NCBI GenBank assembly: GCA_037954665.1
Contig: JBBMOL010000082.1
Span: forward strand, 124,001-188,000
Source of the DNA: Laguncularia racemosa
Taxonomy: Eukaryota; Streptophyta; Magnoliopsida; Myrtales; Combretaceae
DNA: 64,000 bases
Direction of reading: 5' to 3'
Made by a program: the position numbers and the translations under genes. The notes beneath the pieces are model-generated. The model searched no databases and had not been told where the DNA came from. It was given only the letters and a program-made list of their open reading frames with translations. Numbering within the stretch: the first letter of the stretch is position 1; each line of letters begins with the position of its first letter. Shown here one piece after another: positions 32,278 through 44,317 of this stretch.

Positions 32278-34871
32278 CACATTCTTTGAGCCATGTGGAA
32301 AACCACCTAAATAAGCTACCCAAACATCCATAAAACCTACCCATCTGCACGTGGCAATGGACACCATCCTTCTAAAGTTTTCCCCGTTAGATTACATTCC
32401 TAAAACATTATCTAACACTTGCTTAAAAATTAGAGCAAAGATCACTCCAAAACCACAACACCCTCATCCACAACTGAATACCCCATTCCAATGAGAACAA
32501 CCAAGCATCAAACATCACCAACCTAAGCTCATTTCTAGATATATCTACACCATTTAGAAAATCATTCAAGGAGCTAAAGACATTAGGAAAATTAGAATAG
32601 AAGTCCTAAGTGTAGGATTTAAACTCTTTCTTGTAATCACTTTTTTTCTTGTGATATTTCATTTGATTAAAATAGAATAAGTCATCTTACTTTCATTTTT
32701 GTAAGTTTTACATGTATATTTAGAATGCATTTTGCCTAAGATACAAGTTGTAAAAGTAAACCCAAGATTAAGATGAAGAACCATGAGAAACCACCATGTA
32801 ATGAGTTGTTTATGTTTGATTTTAGAGAAGCCTTATGTAAATCAAATTTGGAGATATTCATGTACTTCTGAATGCTAACTTTTGAGAGCTAAAGAAGTGT
32901 ATTTATCATATATTACTTGTGCTCCTAATCATAGAAAACTTTAAGTAATGATCATGGCATTTTAGTAGTAGGAAAAAGTGGAAAAATTGCAAGATATTTT
33001 CTTGAGCCCCAAACTGATGTCCAAACTGATTTATATCTACAATTTTTTGAATTTCTAAAGCCCAAATATGATGAAATAACATTAGGAAAAATATAGAAGT
33101 AAAATCCAAGAGAAAATACAGAAAATGATGTATAAATGTATGGAAGATGCAAAACCATGACATTGAACAACCTACTCGAAATTCATGGAAAAAAATTCCA
33201 AAATTTTAGAAAAAATTAAAACCTTCACATGCTTCAAAAAAGTTCCAAATAAATTTCCAACTGACTAGGATTAAATCTTTTAGATTATTAGATCTAATTA
33301 GGCAAAGAGAGCCCCAAAATGAACTTAAACAATGTGTACCCAAACTTTTTTTACCATAACTTAATTTTCTAAAGCTCAAACAACAAAAATGATTAAGTAC
33401 ATGAAAAATTGACTTAAAATGTAAGAGTTATGATTAAAGCATTAAAACATTCAAAGCTAGGAAAAGCAACAAATTTACTAAAACCAATTGAAGTTGATAT
33501 TCAACTCAAACTTATAGAATTATTGTTTATCCTATTAGGTGACACATATTTTGAGAATGACCTACCATCAAATTATTATGATTAAGGACGAAATGTCCAA
33601 GTGAGTAAATCTGAAGGTTATTGTTCCATGTTTATGCTTGTAATTTAGTGCACCCACATGTAATCATGGTATGTGAACTGGATTTGTGTGTTAGGTAATC
33701 GAGATATATATTCTATTTGTTTGTGATGATTTGATTGCTAATCCACATTAATCATACTTAGCTAACTGCTTGTGAATTTCCCTTGCATTTAAGTTAAGAA
33801 AATGTGAGTGTCTATACTAAATTGTTGTGGTCATTGAATAACTGAACTTAATATTATTTTATCATAAATAAAATGAATCATGCACCATGAAACCTTGCAT
33901 GTAAGAATGTTGTTAGCATCACGCGGTGGTATGGAGAGGCCACTTGGAGGTGTACTCCATGTGTATACCTTGTCTTGGACTTTCGGAATTAAGTAGAACC
34001 GAGAAATGCTACTCTTTCATTGAGACCTAGCTTTAACCTAGCCAGGAATTCATCACTTAAGGGTGATTGAGCTTGCAGGCCTTTCACAATCCATACCCCA
34101 CATAGGCTTATTATATAAATACATAGTTTTTTAGTCTATTTAAATATAGTACAAATATATATAGACTTTTGCGAATGATCTCAAAAAGGAAGATTAGGGT
34201 CACTAGAGCTTAAAGTCGACATGTAGTTCATAATTTCCTATCTTAGGGAATAAAGGGCGATAAATTCGTGCTATATGCGACATCCAGCAAACTACATATA
34301 TTGTTGCATTTATGTGATTGATCATGCATTGCATATGTTTGATTAAATAATTTTCTTGTTATTGCTTATCGATTCAATAGGAGGGTTATCTCACTAAGCT
34401 GTTATAGCTTGGACCCCAACAACTTCTCTTTTGTAGGTTAAGTCTAAAGCCAGGAATATGCTAGGAATCAAGTTATGAGAGCTTCATTCTTAGATATTGA
34501 GGAACAAGTATAGGATAGAGCAAATGGTGGTCTGGACTTAGATAGAGTGACAAGAAATTGTGAAACTTGTACATTCCTTCTTTTCAAAATCTATTTTCCT
34601 TTGAACTTATTTGAACCTAAACTTTTTAGAGTTGTGACAACCTGATTTTACAATTTGGTAGGGGATACTGATTCTTTGCAATTCTGATGATTGTGGATTA
34701 CTGATTTCCTTAGTTATTTTTATATAATAATTTGTTCTGTGTATTACAAAAATATATATTTATTTAGATTCTTGTAACTTCTGACTTGCAAGACAATTTT
34801 CACATCACAGGTATATAAGAGATGTGATAACTTTTAGTGAAAACTACTAGGCTTCCTTTAGGGGTGTGACA

Positions 34872-35480
34872 CTCATTGTTTTTCTTACTCATGCTTTGTA
34901 AGTTTATCATGGATAGGGCCACTTCTATATTGAAAATGATGATGTTAAAAGGCCTTAACCAACTTGTCCTAAGTGCTGATTTCAATTTCGTCTAATTGTA
35001 CTCATTAGAATAAGGCTAGGCCAGTCAAGCTATCTTGGAATGTTTGAGCCAATAGTTGGTTATATTTTGTATATCTACCCATTTTCCTTAGGTATAGCTG
35101 AGTGTGTACCATAGGGCATCCAATCCCATTGTACTCCTAAAATTTTGGAACTATGAATTTTTCATGGTATTTGCCATCATATATAGCTTAAATGTTGACT
35201 AAACCCATTTTCTCAAGACCATTTGGGCTTATAAATCTCTACATCTTCTCGGTAATTTTGTAAAATAATTTCTTTTATAGGTCTTTTTACTTTTCCTCCA
35301 AATATTTCATTGACATCCTATTGTTATTTTAGATTCATCTTTTTCTAAGTTAAGCATAGGAGGCTTTTCATGCTGCTCATTTGGTGGTTAATTTTGCAAA
35401 TGCTAATTGTTTTGAGACAATTTCTAAAGCATCTAAATATCTCCATTCTTTTGGAACAAATTCGAGATGTACACCTTAGC
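34872..35480 (-). pseudogene. Tat/Ogre-like gag remnant
   Basis: The minus-strand translation between about 35190 and 34885 reads KFIVPKF-stop-EYNGIGCP, then LYLRKMGRYTKYNQLLAQTF and QDSLTGLALF, followed by VQLDEIEIST and DKLVKAF. This matches the gag pattern of plant Tat/Ogre-type elements (PKF..Y.G...P..H, FQDSLTG, W..L..AF). Several stops are present. It ends at 34872, where TE-D was inserted, in KKNNE; the following residues seem to continue at 19896. Upstream of 35190 the similarity fades. Confidence 0.65.
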
Positions 35481-36036
35481 TGCTTGGTATTTACCTACTT
35501 TCCCTCATAGCTCTCCAACATCTACAATTTTCTTGATTTTTTTCTTCCACTTCTTTTTATTTTCTCTTGATGACTCATTAAGATGGATAAAGACATATCG
35601 AGATCCTAGTAATCCAAAGCAACAAGCTTAAGTGAATCTACATAAGCAATGTCATGAAGCCAAGCAGCTGTTGGGTTATAGAAAATGGGAAGTACCCGAT
35701 ACATTTGATAATGCCAATGAGAGGATCTCTAAGATAATCATTGCATCCAAAAATGTCTAGTACAACTACTTTATCATGTTGTCCGCGTAAAGTTGTTTGG
35801 CTTCAACTTTTTTATTACGCCTACCCATTCATATGCCTTAATCATTTTTGGTACTACGATTTTAAGGGAAACACTTTTGATAAGATTTACTTGACTAGCA
35901 AAAGATCCTTTGACAAGATTCTTCCTAAATAACCTCAGGTGGCTAAAAAACCTGATAATTAATATAGTTGGATTGGTCTTGAAGATCCCATGACTCCTTT
36001 CCTTTAGAGAACATCGTGTCTTAAATTGCTTTGTCT
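35481..36036. other. Unassigned sequence
   Basis: No known gene recognised. The plus strand can be read in one frame with few stops between about 35600 and 35750 (VNLHKQCHEAKQLLGYRK, WEVPDTFDNANERISKIII), which looks like decayed coding sequence. I cannot assign it to a family. It borders the first LTR of TE-G. Confidence 0.3.
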
Positions 36037-36041
36037 ATAAG

Positions 36042-36730
36042 TGAAGGGAATCAAACCAATGCAACAACAGGGACCATTACCCAAGCCAAAGCTAAAGGAA
36101 TACAGAGCCCAACAATAGAGAGTCCTCTTTGATCAAAAGGAAACCCGAAGGCATTCACATAGTGTCTTCATTTACTTTATATAATGGTTTTGTGTTTAAT
36201 CAGGTACACTTGTCGATATTATAAGAAGACGATTAAACACACTTGCACTTGGTTTGTGGATGATTCACCATCTATGGTGAACCGAAATGAATCAAGAAAA
36301 CAAGCCTTGTGTTGTGTATTGTTAACTAAGATAGGCATCAAAGGGACCGGCCATGTGTCACCATTTTCCTTATGTTATTTTTCCATATTTACAACTAGTA
36401 TAAATATTTGTAAAAGAGAACAAAAAAGAGACTTTTAGGAGATATATTTTACTGCTTCTTGCCATCGAAAGAGGGCTTTTCTTCTATTCCATAAATGCTC
36501 TTATCAGTTCTAAAATTAAGGATTGTGGCGAGTGAAATTTAGATTGTTGTGAGTTACATCAACAATTGGAAATTGTTCCTAATTCTACTAGTGTGTCAAA
36601 TCTGGTAAGAATTTGGAGTTCATTTTGTTATTATTACATGAAATTAGGGATTATTCCATTTTTGTTGAACAATTACTCAATTGAATCTTCAATTAGGATT
36701 GTTTAATTAGAATTGGGTTTAGTATATCAT
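36042..36730 (+). repeat. TE-G LTR 1
   Basis: 689 bp from TGAAGGGAATCAAACC to TTAGTATATCA, same direction and family as 36738-37440. The first bases differ from TGATGGG of the other copies. A TATAAATA-like motif lies near 36390. Confidence 0.82.
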
Positions 36731-36737
36731 CTTTTGA

Positions 36738-37440
36738 TGATGGGAATCAAACCAATGCAACAACAGGACCCATTACCCAAGCCAGAGCTAAAGGACTATA
36801 GAGCTTAACAATAGAGAGTCCTCTTTGATCAAATGTAACCCAAAGACATTCATATAGTGTCTTCACTTACTTTATATAATTCTTTTGTGTTTAATCAAGT
36901 ACACTTGTCGGTATTATAGGAAGATGATCAAACACACTAGCACTTGGTTTGTGGATGATTCACAGTCTGGTGAAATGAAATGAATCAAGGAAACCAGCCT
37001 TGTGTTGTATATTTTTTATCTACATGGGCATTAAAGGGATCGACCATGTGTCACTATTTTCCTTATGTTATTTTTTCATATTTAGGACTAGTATAAATAC
37101 TTGTAAAAGAGAACAAAAAAGAGACTTTTACGAGATATATTTTGTTGCTTCTTGCCGTAGAAAGAGGGCTTTTCTTCTATTCCATAAACACTCTTATCAA
37201 TTCTAAAATTAAGGATTGTGGTGAGTGAGACTTAGATTGTTGTAAGTTGCATCAACAATTGCAAGTTGTTCCTAATTTTACTAGTGCGTCATATTTGGTA
37301 AGAATTTGGAGTTTCATTTTGTTATTGTTACATGAAATTAGGGTTCTTGTGAAATTAGGGATCACACCATTTTTGTTGAACAATTACTCAATTGAATCCT
37401 CAATTAGGATTATTTAATTGGAATTAGGCTTAGCATATCA
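36738..37440 (+). repeat. TE-G LTR 2
   Basis: 703 bp from TGATGGGAATCAAACC to TTAGCATATCA. It is followed by TCTTT and the PBS, and is therefore the 5' LTR of the surviving internal region. Confidence 0.88.
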
Positions 37441-37445
37441 TCTTT

Positions 37446-37457
37446 TGGTATCGGAGC
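37446..37457 (+). other. TE-G primer-binding site
   Basis: TGGTATCGGAGC, one mismatch from the Met-type PBS, five bases after LTR 2. Confidence 0.8.
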
Positions 37458-38051
37458 CATGGTTGAGAGGGGGAATTAGATGTGGGAGTCTTGATTTTGA
37501 ATTGGGGATTTAGGGTTTATATCATACCATTGACCAATTCATTGTTGTGCGAATTGAAATTGAGAAATTGTTTGAATTTGTGTTGTGTCCGCCTTAGTCA
37601 TTGCGAATTGAAGTGAGGAAAGTATTATTTAGGGTTCTTGCCGTAAGTTCTTATTGTGGAAGGTTGGGAGATTACTACAAATTGATTCCATAATTGTGTA
37701 ATTGTGTACTAATTGTGCATTAAATTGCTTTGATTGCAATATTGACTTGAGTTTTGAGGAAATTGTGTCATGGAGGGTTTGTAGTGCCATAAGTGTGTGT
37801 GTGTGTGTGTTGTGCTGTGAGTGTGTGTATGTTGTGCCTTGAGGGTGTGTTGTAATGTGAGTGTGTGTGTATTATACCGTGGGTGTGTACTTTGCCGTGA
37901 CGGTGTGTTATGCCATGAGAGTGTGTAAGTTGTACCGTGAAGTGCATGTATGTGTGTCATGAAGAGTGTATTTGGGGTTGGAGAAATTGGTGTTGTGGAG
38001 GTGTGATTATATATATAAAAAAAAAATTTGTCAAAGTTTAATTTAATAACC
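37458..38051 (+). other. TE-G leader with GT repeats
   Basis: About 0.6 kb. Between 37790 and 37960 it holds a TG-rich tract with repeated GTGTGTGTTGTGCCGTGAG-like units. No frame of its own. Confidence 0.6.
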
Positions 38052-39830
38052 ATGTCAAATGATAGTGAAAATGGCAGAATTGGTAATGAAGCCAATAGTT
38101 AGGTTATAGGAGGAGGTCAGGGATGTCATACTGTAGGTGGAAGAAGAATGTTAGAAGAACAATTGCAAGATCTTACTACTATTGTTGCTACACTAGTAAC
38201 ATGGATTGATCAGATGACTTTGCCACAACCACTAGTGGCGAATCCACAAGCACCCTTGCCTCAAGTGGTACATAATGATGCACATAGTGAAGGAGTAGGA
38301 GGAGGAAATAGGGGTAGGAGATTGGGAGGAGATTATCATGCTTATTGGGAGGAAACGGATGATAACTTTGAGGATGAACCTTATCCTAACCGAGAGTTCA
38401 GGCTACCTAGGGGTCTGGAATATGTAAAATTGCAAATGCCTTCATTTGTTGGAAGGGGTTTTGCAGAAGATTATATTGATTGGGAAGATAAGGTAGAGGG
38501 CCTTTTTGAGTGTTATGAAATTGATGACCACACTTGAGTTCATCTAGCAGCAGTCTAATTTGTAGGATATGTCGCCTTATGGTGGAAGAACCTTGTAGCT
38601 AGTAGAAGGAGAGATGGTGATGCTGAGATTCGTACTTGGCAGGAAATGAAACAGGTTATGAGGAAGAGGTTTATACCAGAACACTACAGGCAAGAGTTAT
38701 TCATGTGTCTCCAAACATTGAGATAGGGAGGCAAAATAGTAAAAGAGTATGTCCAAGAGTTTGAGGCACTAATGATCCGATGTGGAGTAGTCAAACCTCT
38801 TGAATAGACTATGGCATGATTTGTGTCTAACCCAAAATATGAAATTGCTTACGTAATAAAGTTGCAACAATATGACTCCTTTGATGAGGTCGTCTAGTTA
38901 GCTTTGAAAGTGGAGAGACAAAGGTGTTTTAACCCTTATAGAGCAGCGAGTAATAGATATGGATCTGCTACTGAACTATATGGGTCAAATAGTCAACAGA
39001 GTGAAAAAAGGAGAAATTGGTAAGATAGTGGAAGCAAATGTAGCTGTTACTGAGATTGGAAGGGAGAAGAAAATTTCTAGAAAGGGGAAAGTAATTGTTG
39101 GGTCAAACATTAGGCAAATAGTGACTAGGTCATCAGGTGGAAAGAATTGTCAAATCCAATCTTCAAATGTTTGGGCTTTGGACACTTAGCTACTCATTGT
39201 CCTAACAAAGGGGTGATGACTGCTATAGAGGTAGAAAGTAAGGATGGCAAGGAAGAGATAATTGAGCTAATAGATTTTTCAATAGTGCTAAAAGAGTGTT
39301 ATAAGGATCCAAATGCTGAAGCACATGAAGACAAGGGAAATGATCGATATCTGGTTATTAATGTGTTACGCAGGGTAATGATTACATCTTCAGTTGTCGA
39401 GGACGTACAGAGGGAAAACCTATTCCATATTTCCTATAGGGTTCAAGGTAATCTATATGCTCTTCTTATTGATGGTGGTAGCTACACAAATGTAGTAGCT
39501 GTTGCAATAGTAAATAGATTGCAGTTGGTCACTACCCTACATCCTAATCCTTATAAATTACACTGGTTGGGTGAACAAGATAGTCTATGTATTACTCAAA
39601 GGGTTAAGGTTCCAATCAGCATAGGGGAAAAGTACCACAATGAAATTGTTTACGATGTTCTTCCTATGTGCACATCACATATACTACTGGGTAGACCTTG
39701 GTTATTTGACACGAGAGTGCTACATGATGGGTTTAGGAACACCTCTGTGTTTTAGAAGGATGGTGAACAGATTGTGTTTGACTACTATGTCACCAACTGA
39801 GGTACACGAAGCCTAGGAACAGAACAATAA
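38052..39830 (+). pseudogene. TE-G gag-protease, broken
   Basis: The gag start at 38052 (MSNDSENGRIGNEANS) is followed by the capsid region: LEEQLQDLTTIVATLVTWID, GLEYVKLQMPSFVGRGFAED, ALWWKNLVASRRRDGD. Stops occur, for example at CYEIDDHT-stop near 38535. Around 38990 and 39150 two frame changes occur. The zinc knuckle follows in the form IFKCLGFGHLATHCPN, where the first Cys is replaced. The protease part is open from 39147 to 39753 (VQRENLFHISYRVQGNL, LIDGGSYTNVVAVAIVN, HILLGRPWLFDTRVLHDGF). After its stop only about 250 bases precede the PPT, so RT and integrase are missing. Confidence 0.85.
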
Positions 39831-40088
39831 AACTACTAGAAAGAAGTCTGTATTATTAGGGCGGAAGGAACTAGAAGACAACTTAAGTAGAGTGAAACAA
39901 TCACAGGAAATTCAGAAGCTTTATCAAAAGAGTTTTGTATGTCTCAAAAGGACTCAAGGGCAATCCTAACTTTAGGGCAACAAGTATATGTAAACTAAGG
40001 TTTTCAATCCAAGTGACTTTCAGAAATTCTCATTTAAAATAGAGAACCTATTAGATTTGAGGGCAAATCTTCCACAGGCTCAAGGAGC

Positions 40089-40792
40089 TGATGGGAATCA
40101 AACCAATGCAATAATAGGACCCATTACCCGAGCCAAAGCTAAAGGACTATAAAGCCTAGCAACGAAGAGTCCTCTTTAATCAAATGGAACCCAAAGACAT
40201 TCACATAGTGTCTTCATTTACTTTATATAATTCTTTTGTGTTTAATCAGGTACACTTATCGGCATTACAGAAGGACGATCAAACACACTAGCACTTAGTT
40301 TGTGGATTATTTACGGTCCATGGTGAACCGAAATGAATCAAGGAAACCGACCTTGTGTTGTGTATTGTTAACTAAGATGGGCATTAAAGGGACCGACCAT
40401 GTGTCACTATTTTCCTTATGTTATTTTTCCATATTTATGACTAGTATAAATACTTGTAAAAGAGAACAAAAAAGAGACTTTTGGGAGATATATTTTGTTA
40501 CTTCTTACCATAGAAAGAGGGCTTTTCTTCTATTCCATAAATACTCTTATCAATTCTAAAATTAGGGATTGTGGCGAGTGAGACTTGGATTGTTGTGAGT
40601 TACATCAACAATTTGAAGTTGTTCCTAATTCTACTAGTGCATCATATTTGGTAAGAATTTGGAGTTTCATTTTATTATTGTTACATTAAATTAGGGCTCA
40701 CGTGAAATCAAGGATCACGCCATTTTGTCGAACAATTGCACAATTGAATCTTCAGTTAGGATTGTTTAATTGGAATTGGGTTTAGCATATCA
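40089..40792 (+). repeat. TE-G LTR 3 (3' LTR)
   Basis: 704 bp from TGATGGGAATCAAACC to TTAGCATATCA, preceded by a PPT-like GGCTCAAGGAGC and the motif GATTTGAGGGCAAATC. Followed by GTAAG. Confidence 0.88.
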
Positions 40793-40912
40793 GTAAGGCT
40801 AGTACATAACACTTCCATTCTAAAAATTAAAGCACCAGCTTGTTAACTCTAAAATGAATGTTGCCATAACCATGTAGGGAGAGAACTATTCTAAATGTTG
40901 CTAAGATGAAAG
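40793..40912 (-). pseudogene. DUF7745-like pseudogene, second part
   Basis: On the minus strand the reading that ends at 42501 (LQNKVNAF) continues here after S2 as ILATFRIVLSLHGYGNIHF and RVNKLVL. The pattern resembles the stretch L.IYG.VLFP...G.ID..V..LF of DUF7745, an uncharacterised domain common in plant transposon-associated genes. It is cut at 40793 by TE-G. The family assignment rests on pattern memory only. Confidence 0.5.
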
Positions 40913-42495
40913 TGATCCACGCAAAAGGAGATATAAAATGAGCGTGAATAATACCGGCAAGTGTACCGGATCGGATCAAGTAATATAGTGAGAGAAGAGT
41001 GTCGAACCACGAAGATTGATTAAGTAATAGACCTATATCAATTTCTACTATTATTTAGGCAATGATATTTGATGAGAATTGAATGAATTATACTAAATGC
41101 TCAAAAAGAGAATTGTGTTTGAAAAATGATGAATTGATGGTGGGAAATAGAATCCACCCTAATTCTACTAATCATATTGCATTTATGTTATAATAACTCA
41201 TAGTTATATGGATTTTCACAAGAAATTAACAAAACCTTAATCCTTTATCAAGTTTTAAAGTAACATTACCCTAATTTAATTTAATAGCTCTCGCTAATTC
41301 AAATCAAATGAGGATTCTAATTCACAATCATAAATTTCCCAATTATATGATTGCCTAATATCTTTAAAATAATTTCTCCTTATCCCTTAGTGAAAAATTT
41401 AATAAAAATATTGCATGAAACACTTAGGTCAATTTCTAATAAAATTCAATAACGCTGCTTCCGCATGAATTATTAAATCTTACTTAGGAATTCCTGATAA
41501 AACCTAAATTTCTGTTTCGAGTCATTTACATTTCTATGCATTGATTTCAATTACAAAATACAATTCATAGCAGGACTTCTTATATGAAAATTCTGCATAT
41601 CTATATGTCCTATAACATGAATACAATGATCATTTTAGTTTGAATTATGGCTTCATCATGTTTCCCACAAGGATGATTTAGAACATTATAGTATGAATTG
41701 CATAAAAACAATTGAAATAAATAGGTGCAATGGAATTCATATTGAACAACAAGAATAAACTAATAAATGGCATAAAAGAAAATAAAGTAAATGAAACAAT
41801 AGCTATAATCTTCAAGAACTTCAATCTTCCAAAATGATTCCTCGAATTCTTCAATTGAAAGCAAACTTTAGCAAAATAACTTTCTTTCTTCAAACTAAAA
41901 TCTGGAATAACATGAAATGTAAAGGAATTAAAGAAATTATAAAATCCTAAAGTTCCTAAGGGAATTCTAATGATTTCAAAGAAGGACAAAAGATGCTAAA
42001 CAAAGAATCAAAACAAAAGGATTCTAAAACAAAAGGGGATGCTTCCAAGGTCCACACAAGGGGCCTATTTATAGATCCAAAGAGGAGGAGGATAAGGTTG
42101 ATCTGATGAGGAGTTGAGTAAGCAAATTAATTAAGATACGATTTTGGAGAGATTTTCGCAATGGATATCCGGGGAGTAATGAAGGCCGGCTCAAGGCCAG
42201 ATCATGGCCGGCGGCCTTGAATGTGGGCTAGCGGCTTTAATGCTTTTTGAGGCCGGTTTAATATAGGCCGACTCAAGGCCGGCCTAAGGCCGGCGGCCTT
42301 CCGTGCAATCCTCTGCTCGCTTCTTCAATTTTGTGAAAAACTCCTCCAATTAACTTGTAATTTACTTTTGGGTCCTCAAAACCTGAATTTTCACAATAAA
42401 CACCATTAAATATCATTTCTTTATATTTTCTTATAATATTGAAATAAATTTAATATAAGTCCAAAAGAAAATATAAGTATAATGTGATCTTATCA
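40913..42495 (-). mobile_element. S2: solo LTR of an Athila-type element
   Basis: 1583 bp, reverse orientation; the end AATGTGATCTTATCA at 42481-42495 is the start of the TE-C type LTR. It is flanked by GAAAG at 40908-40912 and 42496-42500. It is clearly more diverged from the TE-C LTRs than those are from each other, but keeps the GCCGGC array (42183-42302) and the TATA position (rc of TATTTATAGATCC near 42067). No internal region is present. Confidence 0.92.
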
Positions 42496-43010
42496 GAAAG
42501 CATTCACCTTATTTTGAAGCCAATCCTCCAAATTTCCATAAAAAATATCTTGATATTGATTGAGTCCAAATGGATTCATAATCCACACCAAAAGTTTTCC
42601 TAACTTAAGGTATTTCCCCTGAGGTCCAGCTAAGAGTAGAGCTAATGTAGACTTCTTGATTCCTAACAACTTGAAGAAAGCCTTCTCTAGTTGAAGCAAG
42701 AAATATGGGATGACAATTCATGTTTCTTGGAGCAATTGGGTGTATTCTTCGATGGTAAAAGTCATTTTCTAGGAGCCAATATGAAAAACTGAACAATCTA
42801 GGTCCTAGAAATGGATGAGAGTTCGAATGATGACCCATTGTAGTTAGACCTTCATAAGAGACATAATTGGGCCAATCATCCTGTCGAGATAATCCTACAT
42901 TGCTAGAGTTAGTTTCTTAAACCATTTTTCCAAACTATCTTCAAGGAAGGAGTAGTGGTAGATTTTAGCTTCATTGATGAGCTCATATCGATTGCTTGTA
43001 TGTTAGCTAT
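42496..43010 (-). pseudogene. DUF7745-like pseudogene, first part
   Basis: The minus-strand translation from about 42960 reads LEKWFKKLTLAM, then RTLIHF-stop-DLDCSVFHIGS, MTFTIEEYTQLL, LQLEKAFFKLLGIKKS and YGNLEDWLQNKVNAF. The motif T.TIEEY..LL after a HF.D...F..G stretch is typical of the plant DUF7745-like proteins. At least three stops are in the frame. S2 is inserted at LQNKVNAF, after which the reading resumes at 40912. Such genes are usually found in transposons; no transposase or terminal repeats were found here. Confidence 0.55.
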
Positions 43011-43443
43011 TATAAATGGGAAAAATGATTACATGGAAAATACTATATACAATTTGAAACCAATAATTTGCAATTTTTAAATGAAATCCAATTTCAATTG
43101 CACGAATTTTTATTTAGAAAATATAAAATAAATACACGAAAAAGAAGAATGAAAATGTAGGACATGAAAATGTAAAATTAATGATTAAAAATTAACTGGC
43201 TAGAAGAGATTATTATTAATGGTTGGCAATTGTTGAGGTATATTTTTTTTACTATTTTTTTATTTAAGTTGAAAAACAAGCCCTCCATGAAGTCTACCAT
43301 TAATAATTTTTTAGAAGCCCCTTGAAATTTGAATCATTATTAATTGATAATGGTGTAAAGGGTGGGTTCTAAAAGTGTTCCCCATTCTATGATCTCATGC
43401 ATTGTTGAGGAAATGGGTTGACTACATTAACCCTTGGGTTACA
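43011..43443. other. Unassigned AT-rich sequence
   Basis: No gene, repeat or element boundary recognised. It contains a poly-T stretch near 43240-43262 and borders the CAATG duplication of S3. Confidence 0.5.
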
Positions 43444-44317
43444 CAATGTGATGTACCTTTTAATGGGATTGCAAGAACACAAAATCTACTTCCAATTCCA
43501 TAACAAGATGGCGTGAAATCCACAATCAAATGAACCTTAATTACGTGAATGTAAATGACTACAAGGACAAATTACAATGAAGATCACTTGCAATTGTAAT
43601 ATATATTAAGGATCACACAAAGATGAACCGAATTCCAATCAAATTGGAATTGAATTCAAATCTGAAAATTTAGATCCCTAAACACGTGAACAAAAACAAA
43701 TGAACACAACCAATTACAAATAGATATGATGCACTAAAAGTAATTGAAAGCAACTTAAGAAGAAATTGATGTTACTTAAAATACTTCTCAAGTCAACTCG
43801 CCACAATTCAAAGGATGAAATTGATAAGAGTTTAAGAAGTAAAAGAGGCAAGCTTTCTACGGCCAAAATTTTCAAAAATGAGATATTCAAAAAGTGCCTT
43901 ACAAACCCTACTTAGTAAGTATTTATACTTACTCCAATTAGGGTTAAAATGTTCAAAAAATTACACCTATACCACTAAATGGCCGATCCTAATTCAACAA
44001 AATACAAACAAATAAAAAATGTCCCAAAAATGATTACAAAGTGATCGGTTCAAAAATAAAATAACAAGTACAAAGATGGTCTTCAAAGAGCTGGTTCTTC
44101 AAGTCAATTGAGTTCATCGTGGGCCATTGGATGTGAGTCCGATGGTTTTCCTAATTTGATCAATAGTGTAGGTTATTTAGCATCCCATAAAGACTAATCA
44201 CTATACCTGCTATAATGCAATTCAAACATTATTAGATAAAGAAATGGATACATGTGAGCAATTTGGATCTTACATCCAAATTAGGTTCCTTGACTATTAG
44301 GATCACAAGGTAGATTA

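Larger units (their letters stand above)
19897..34871 (+). mobile_element. TE-D: long LTR, probably solo, split by TE-E
   Basis: After removing TE-E (21005-32277) the two parts add up to about 3.7 kb. The right part (32283-34871) has the composition of a long plant gypsy LTR: TTATCTCACTAAGC followed by GTAG near 34385-34440, and the end AGGGGTGTGACA at 34860-34871. CTCAT occurs on both sides (19892-19896 and 34872-34876), and the flanking gag remnant is interrupted at exactly this place. No internal region is seen, hence a solo LTR. The left end does not begin with TG, so its exact start is uncertain. Confidence 0.5.
36042..40792 (+). mobile_element. TE-G: gag-protease gypsy element with three LTRs
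   Basis: Three same-direction LTRs are present: 36042-36730, 36738-37440 and 40089-40792. Between the first two there are only seven bases, TCTTTTG or similar, which is the start of the internal region before the PBS. Between the second and third lies a 2.65-kb internal region with PBS, leader, gag and protease but no RT or integrase. The outer flanks are ATAAG (36037-36041) and GTAAG (40793-40797), a duplication with one mismatch. The flanks of the inner LTR pair do not match. The whole is therefore one insertion that later rearranged. Confidence 0.8.

Noticed and set aside
36738..40792. TE-G as an ordinary two-LTR insertion.
   Set aside because: The flanks of this LTR pair (TTTGA and GTAAG) do not match, and a third LTR with a nearly matching flank lies directly upstream.
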